Below, piece by piece: positions 58,601-64,000 of a stretch of DNA of 64,000 nucleotides. The DNA is taken from NCBI RefSeq assembly GCF_041296385.1, contig NW_027184085.1, positions 10,597,301-10,661,300 on the forward strand. The letters are read 5' to 3'. The stretch is from Aphelocoma coerulescens. Lineage: Eukaryota; Chordata; Aves; Passeriformes; Corvidae. The stretch's first letter is position 1, and every line of letters starts with the position of its first letter. A program made the translations under genes and the position numbers. Below the pieces are notes generated by a model. The model was given only the letters and a program-made list of their open reading frames with translations. It searched no databases and had not been told where the DNA came from.

Positions 58601-61600
58601 GCAGTTGGACACCCATCAGCTCCTTGGCAAAGGGTAGGAAGAGAAGAAGTCCCCCATAAGCAGAAGATTGCTCCTCACTAAATCCTTGCATGTGGAGCAT
58701 GCCTTCACAGGTAGACAGAGAAGAGACAGTCATATTCGTCTCTAAATATACAGGACAAATATCATCAGAGGAATTGAATAGCAAATAAGTTGAGGAATTG
58801 GGTCAGGCAAAGGAAGGAGAAACTGTACGTGAGTCATGTAACAGCCTGGAAAATGATCCTTCAAGACGAGAATTGCAGCTGATGCAGAACGTGAATTTTA
58901 TGAAGTGTGCAAGCCTTTCATAAGGAATCTGAAAATAGTCAGAGATCATCCTCTCCTGAAGCCACTTCGAGTACCTGTGGGGGTGACTTTACTTTCCCTT
59001 CTAATTTTCAGCTAGCAATCAAACAGTGGTAAAGTAGATATCTGCCTTAGCTCTGGAAGACAGCAGCCAGTGCTTGCCTTTCAATCCAGAGGCTGCACAA
59101 AGCAGGTGGTTAAGACCTATGGAATTTAAGTTATAATTGTGATATAAGGATACAAGTCAAGCTTGTCTTATAGCTGCAGCTGTGGTACAGCTGAGCATCG
59201 GGGCTGTGCCTGTCTGCACACCCAGTGTGCTTAGCCATTAATTTCCAGGGTGGTCCAGGTTCTCCCCAGCACATCTCTGCACTGTGGGGCAAAAGCCCAG
59301 AAAGAGGCCTGGGGCCTGACCCACCTGCTAGGTGGCTTCACAGCACAGTATTTGACTGCTGCAAAGGGGCTCCAGGAGGGGATTTTGGACAGCTAGACAT
59401 TCCCCCAGGATGCACAGGCCAGCTGGTAGCCCCTACTTTTATTCTCCAATGTGATGATTAACATCATGGTGGAGAATCTGGTTGTCCCAGAGGCTCCCCA
59501 AGGCAGCCAAAGCTGAATTCAGGAAAGATAATGACAAATAAAGTCAAATGAAGATGTGGAAAGGGTAATGAAGGAGAGCCTTTTGTCTATTTTCTGGGCA
59601 GCAATGGATCATGCACTGGAGCAGGGCAGGAAGAACTGCATGAAATGAGCAGCACAGCAGATTGGGGAGTTTCACCTCATCCTTCTGCAGGGACCCCTGC
59701 AATGGTGCCCCCTGCCAACTTTTGGGCAGAAATCAAGTGTTCTGCTTGAGAGGTTTGATTACCTGAGCAAGATTTATGTTATGCCAAGATCCCAGTAATT
59801 TAGTTTTGCGAACTTTTTAAGCAAGCATTCCATGTATGTGTGTGTGACAGGTGGGAAAATCAATTAGAGGATGAGAAACCCCCCTATGTTATAGAGAAAT
59901 GATCAGAAAGGGAAAACCAAGGAACATACAAAAGAGTGTCAGTAAATCCACTGACAAGATTGAAAGCATTGATGCCAAGACACATGCATCAGTGTTAGAC
60001 TTCCATGGCATGCAGAAGAACCACGGAACACCACATGAGAGGTGGTGAAAGTACTTCCTACTTAAGCGACCTACAGAGATTACAAAAAGGTGTCATACAG
60101 ACACTGCATAAACTAGTAACAAATAAGGTGTCATATAGATGAGAAGGCTGATGCTATTCACTGGCAGGGAGACCCTGCACAGTCGTAGTTTCAATCCCTG
60201 CGTCTTACATTTGGGAAGCAGCAGCTGCTGTGTAGCCCCTTGGCTGACCCCTTTGCTGTTGTGTGCACCAAAGACTTTGAAAAGGCTCACTGGTGACATA
60301 GCACCAACACTCTTGTGTAGCTCTCTTGCACTATCCCAATGCCCTTTATCCTCATCTTGCTGTCTTTCTACCCCAAAAGGCACAAAATTTTGGCAATGGG
60401 GCTGTTGCTCCTGCTCTTTGTTGTACAAATATCCTCCACCAGAGCTGGGAACGCAGGGCTTTGGGATGGCAAAAATAACAGCAATCCAGACCTCACTTTT
60501 ACTTCCTTAGCTTGTGTAAACAGGGGCATGCATAGGCTGAGGAAGGGAGGATAATAATCATCCTCTTGCTCATGGATTTGGACTATTTGGACTACTATTT
60601 CAATTGACCTATGCGTCCATAAGCAAAAAGCAGCAGAACATCCCTGCATACCAACAAGTTATTTCCATTGCTGGCTGGTGATTTGATTTACAGCATTAAA
60701 ACAGACTCACAAAGCTTTGCTGTCTATAATCCAGCTGAGGCAGTATTCTTGTAGCAGTTGAGAATTAGACAGGTTTTAAAAGCTGGAACCAATTGCCAGT
60801 TACAATGAAAGAGGAACCTCTACATAAATGGCTCAGGATTTCCTGTTATTGCAGATTGATTTTTGTGATGCAAGGCAAGATTCATTTTTTTCCCCCCAAT
60901 AATTAAACACATGTGAAGTAGCATTCTTTTCAGTCCACAACAATGACTTTCCTGGAGATTGTTTTGACAGCACTTTCAACTGAAATATTTTTCATTAATA
61001 TAAATAAGTTTGTTTCTCAAAGTCATGACTGCACAATGATATCACAGCACACCAATCTACTTTTTGAGGAAAGAAAGATGTTATTTTAAGAATGTTCACA
61101 ACACAATTCCTTGAAAAAAGACTATCTTAATCCACTCCATTTGCTGGAAATTTTTCGGCTTGCTTGCAAACATGAGGCTGGTGCAAAAAACTTTAGCATT
61201 AGGAAAAGTAAGATAAGGTTAAATACTACGTTACTGTTTCATACAAGAAAACTTAAAAATGACAGTGATTCAAGTCCACTGATGTTTTTTGCCCATATAG
61301 CATTACAAAGGTAAACTTCTCAGACAGTTCATTGCAGCTCATCTGTAAAATAATTGCTTTTGATACAAAAAACGTGCAGAGGTTATTACTGCCTGGAAGT
61401 GGACGATGGCCTGAGCCCAAAGCTTGTTGATGTTAGTGGGGATTCTTATACAGAGTTTAGTATCTTAGTTAGCAGGAAATGCACTGTCAAGAAACTTCTT
61501 TTTCCAAATACCATGATCTAACCACTAGAGATAACTCAATGGTTTCTAATGAGAGTTGAAAATAAGCGGGGTAAGCAAAATTAGGACCAGTTTGTGTTAT

Positions 61601-62180
61601 TCCTAGTCAAAGGGAACACTCGCAACACAATAGTTCTGCTCAGCACTTTTCACTGGAAAGCCTGTAGTCCCCACAGTCCTGCCAAGATCACTTCTACTCA
61701 AAGCTATGTGTGCTCTACATCTCGCCGAGCCCAGCCTCTGTTTCATGCTGCATCCTCTCTACCTACGCTCCAAGGGTGAAGCACTCCCCGATTTGCCCTG
61801 TCCCCAGTGCACATCCAGAACCCTGCTTACCCTCTCTCCTCTGCAGAGGCCCCTGCCACCACTGGAAAGATGAAAGTGGAAGATATCAAGGAGATTTAGC
61901 CATAAACCAACGAATGGGCAAGTGGCCACACAGCCCACACTTCAAAGGGCAATACACTTCTTGGGTCTCTGTCCTGGAGAAAGGCCTGTGTGCAATAAAC
62001 ATCGGATAACTGAAGCCTGAAATGAGCTCTTTGTATTTTCACTGTTGCTTTTTATTAAATGTGGGATAACATATCTTTTATTACCTCCAGTGAAGCAATT
62101 CATTTGTACCCACAGTGGCTTTGGGGAAAGACCCAACTTCATTTTCACCTTGACTAAGCCCTTCCACCCCTTGGCACCCT

Positions 62181-62206
62181 CCCCCCACCCCACCCCCCCC
62201 CCCCCC
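62181..62206. repeat. Poly-C tract
   Basis: Twenty-six bases that are all C except two A lie within intron 2. C-tracts of this kind often cause sequencing and assembly gaps. Confidence 0.85.
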
Positions 62207-64000
62207 TTTACTGTTGCTTTTTGTGCCGAATGAATGAATGCTCACTCAGGCTTCAAAGTACATGGCAGTTTAAAAGGACTTGTTTGTTAAGATCTCCCAG
62301 CCGTCTGCTGGGGAATTCCACACAAAAGCAGATCTCCCCTTAGGGATTATTTCGCTACCTTTGAAGACTGTTTGCCAGCATGGCTGCTTTTTATTTGCAG
62401 AGGTATTTCAGCCTTGTGAACTGACGGACTGTATTACGCACTGGGGATGGACACGCTAAAACAGCTTCACAGGCCAAATGTGTAAATGTTGTCTTGCTGA
62501 TATCCAGCTTCCATGAGGCTTTTTTTTCTCCATCCAGCCCAGTCCTTTGAAAAGCAGTTGGACACATCTTCCCACTGAAGCTGAGATACAATTAAGAATT
62601 AACGGTGCAAGTTCCACACCAGTTCTGGTGGTGGCAGCCCTGCCATTCGCCCCCAGGGACATGAAACAGAAGGGCACCAGCACCTTGTTTCTGCCATCAC
62701 CAAGCCCCCAAGCACCCAATACCTGAGTCAAAGCTTCCACTGTCAAACAGGGCTCATCACAAGGATCTTTCCACTTTCCCTATTAAAAAAAGGTGCATGC
62801 AATCCTGAAGAATCCTGAAGCTGCAGGAAAAGGTTCCAGGCAGACAGTGCAGCACTGAGCAATATTTAACATAAAATTCCCCAGTGTCTTCTCAGGCAGC
62901 ATCCCCATCTCATGGGTTTCCATGGTGCTCTGTCATTCAGGTCCTTTGTTTCCCCTGGATGTGTCTGAATGTCTGACTTTGGGATCTGGAATTCATTAGG
63001 TAGCTGGGTGCCTAGAAGTCAGCCACTGCAATACCAAAATCCCTTTGGGATTATCCCAAAGCAACATGCCTAATGACACCCAGCAGCTGTAGTTAACTCC
63101 AGAAGGATTCAAGATGGTCAAACGTGGTTGAAAGACCCACACTTGAACTAAACAGTCTCCATTCTAAAGATGTATGCAGCATTTTCCAGAACAAGACACT
63201 GATGCACTTGAGCACACACATCTCTTTCTGATTCCAAACTGGGATTTTAGGAGTGCTGAGAAGTTTTGAAAACTGAAACGCAAAGTCTGAGCCTAAAAAA
63301 GCGCTGATGGCTTTAAAGCTCATGATCTGATAGATGGGGGCCAGCACAGCATAACCAGGAGAGATAAAAGATGGGAGATGGGGAACAGCCCAGTGCACAT
63401 CCTCTGTGCGTAGTCAGTGCAGGCAAACCATGTCCCCCTTTGCCAAGTTTCCTTAATATGTTAGTCTAGATAAATGATCTCCATAACATGTATCACACTC
63501 TTCTCCAGATAACGTGAGGGGAGGTGAAAAGAAAACAGACAGGGAGGATAGGCACCCCCTCCACCCCGCACACTTTAAAAAGATAAATTTGATTGTAAAC
63601 AGAGGAGCTTGACATTTATTTTAAATCAGTAATTTTAAGAATTAGTTTTGGCCATGAGCTGTAAAAAAACCCGAAACAAATATAAATGGTTGGGGTTTTT
63701 TTTAATTCCATAGCTACAATAATGAAGAAGCTGCACGGAACAACTATAACCGTTATAAACTGTTTGTCTAAGCCATTGCCCTACTTGTCTGAACTTCATT
63801 TTTAGAAATTCACCAACTAAACCAAAATGTACTTCTAAGGCCAAACTGGAATGAAACAAAGGACTTCTCCCATGAGGTAATCCCATAGCAGAAGAAAGTT
63901 TTGTCCCATGCGCATGTTACCTAAATACTGCCAAGCTGAAGTTTCTGCTCAAATTGTTTGCATATGTTCAACTGGAAAAGTGTATGAGGAATGGCATGGA

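Overview
This window looks like avian nuclear DNA, probably Z-linked if chicken CCBE1 linkage holds here (inference). Two protein-coding genes are recognisable, both on the minus strand. The rest is intron and intergenic sequence with CR1 LINE remnants and solo LTRs of endogenous retroviruses, which together are typical of birds.

Region by region: (1) 1-1400 is repeat-rich. A 467-bp solo LTR with a 5-bp target duplication sits inside the 3' end of a CR1, and a second CR1 3' end follows. (2) 1405-2420 is a small CpG-island gene, MRPL17 (mitochondrial ribosomal protein L17). It has three exons with 74- and 95-bp introns and encodes 168 residues. A ZNF143-type motif lies in its promoter and a polyadenylation signal at 1425-1430. 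A CR1 copy abuts the promoter. (3) 3000-7400 is intergenic, with a 13-bp minisatellite and an unexplained 651-bp open frame. (4) 7962-29388 holds the last nine coding exons of CCBE1 (collagen and calcium-binding EGF domain 1), numbered 3-11 by the human gene. All nine keep compatible reading phases and together give 332 residues plus a stop. (5) 29389-64000 is most of the large intron 2 of CCBE1. I found no exon there, so exons 1-2 (signal peptide and N-terminus) should lie beyond the right edge.

MRPL17 acts in mitochondrial translation. CCBE1 is a secreted matrix protein that promotes ADAMTS3-mediated activation of VEGF-C in lymphatic development. Their adjacency is positional, not functional. 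The most notable observations are a GC-AG intron in CCBE1 that coincides with a 3-residue length difference from the human protein as I recall it, a retroviral solo LTR that may supply a poly(A) signal in the CCBE1 3' UTR, an LTR nested in a CR1, and MRPL17 lying beside CCBE1. I did not find a convincing wholly new biological system.
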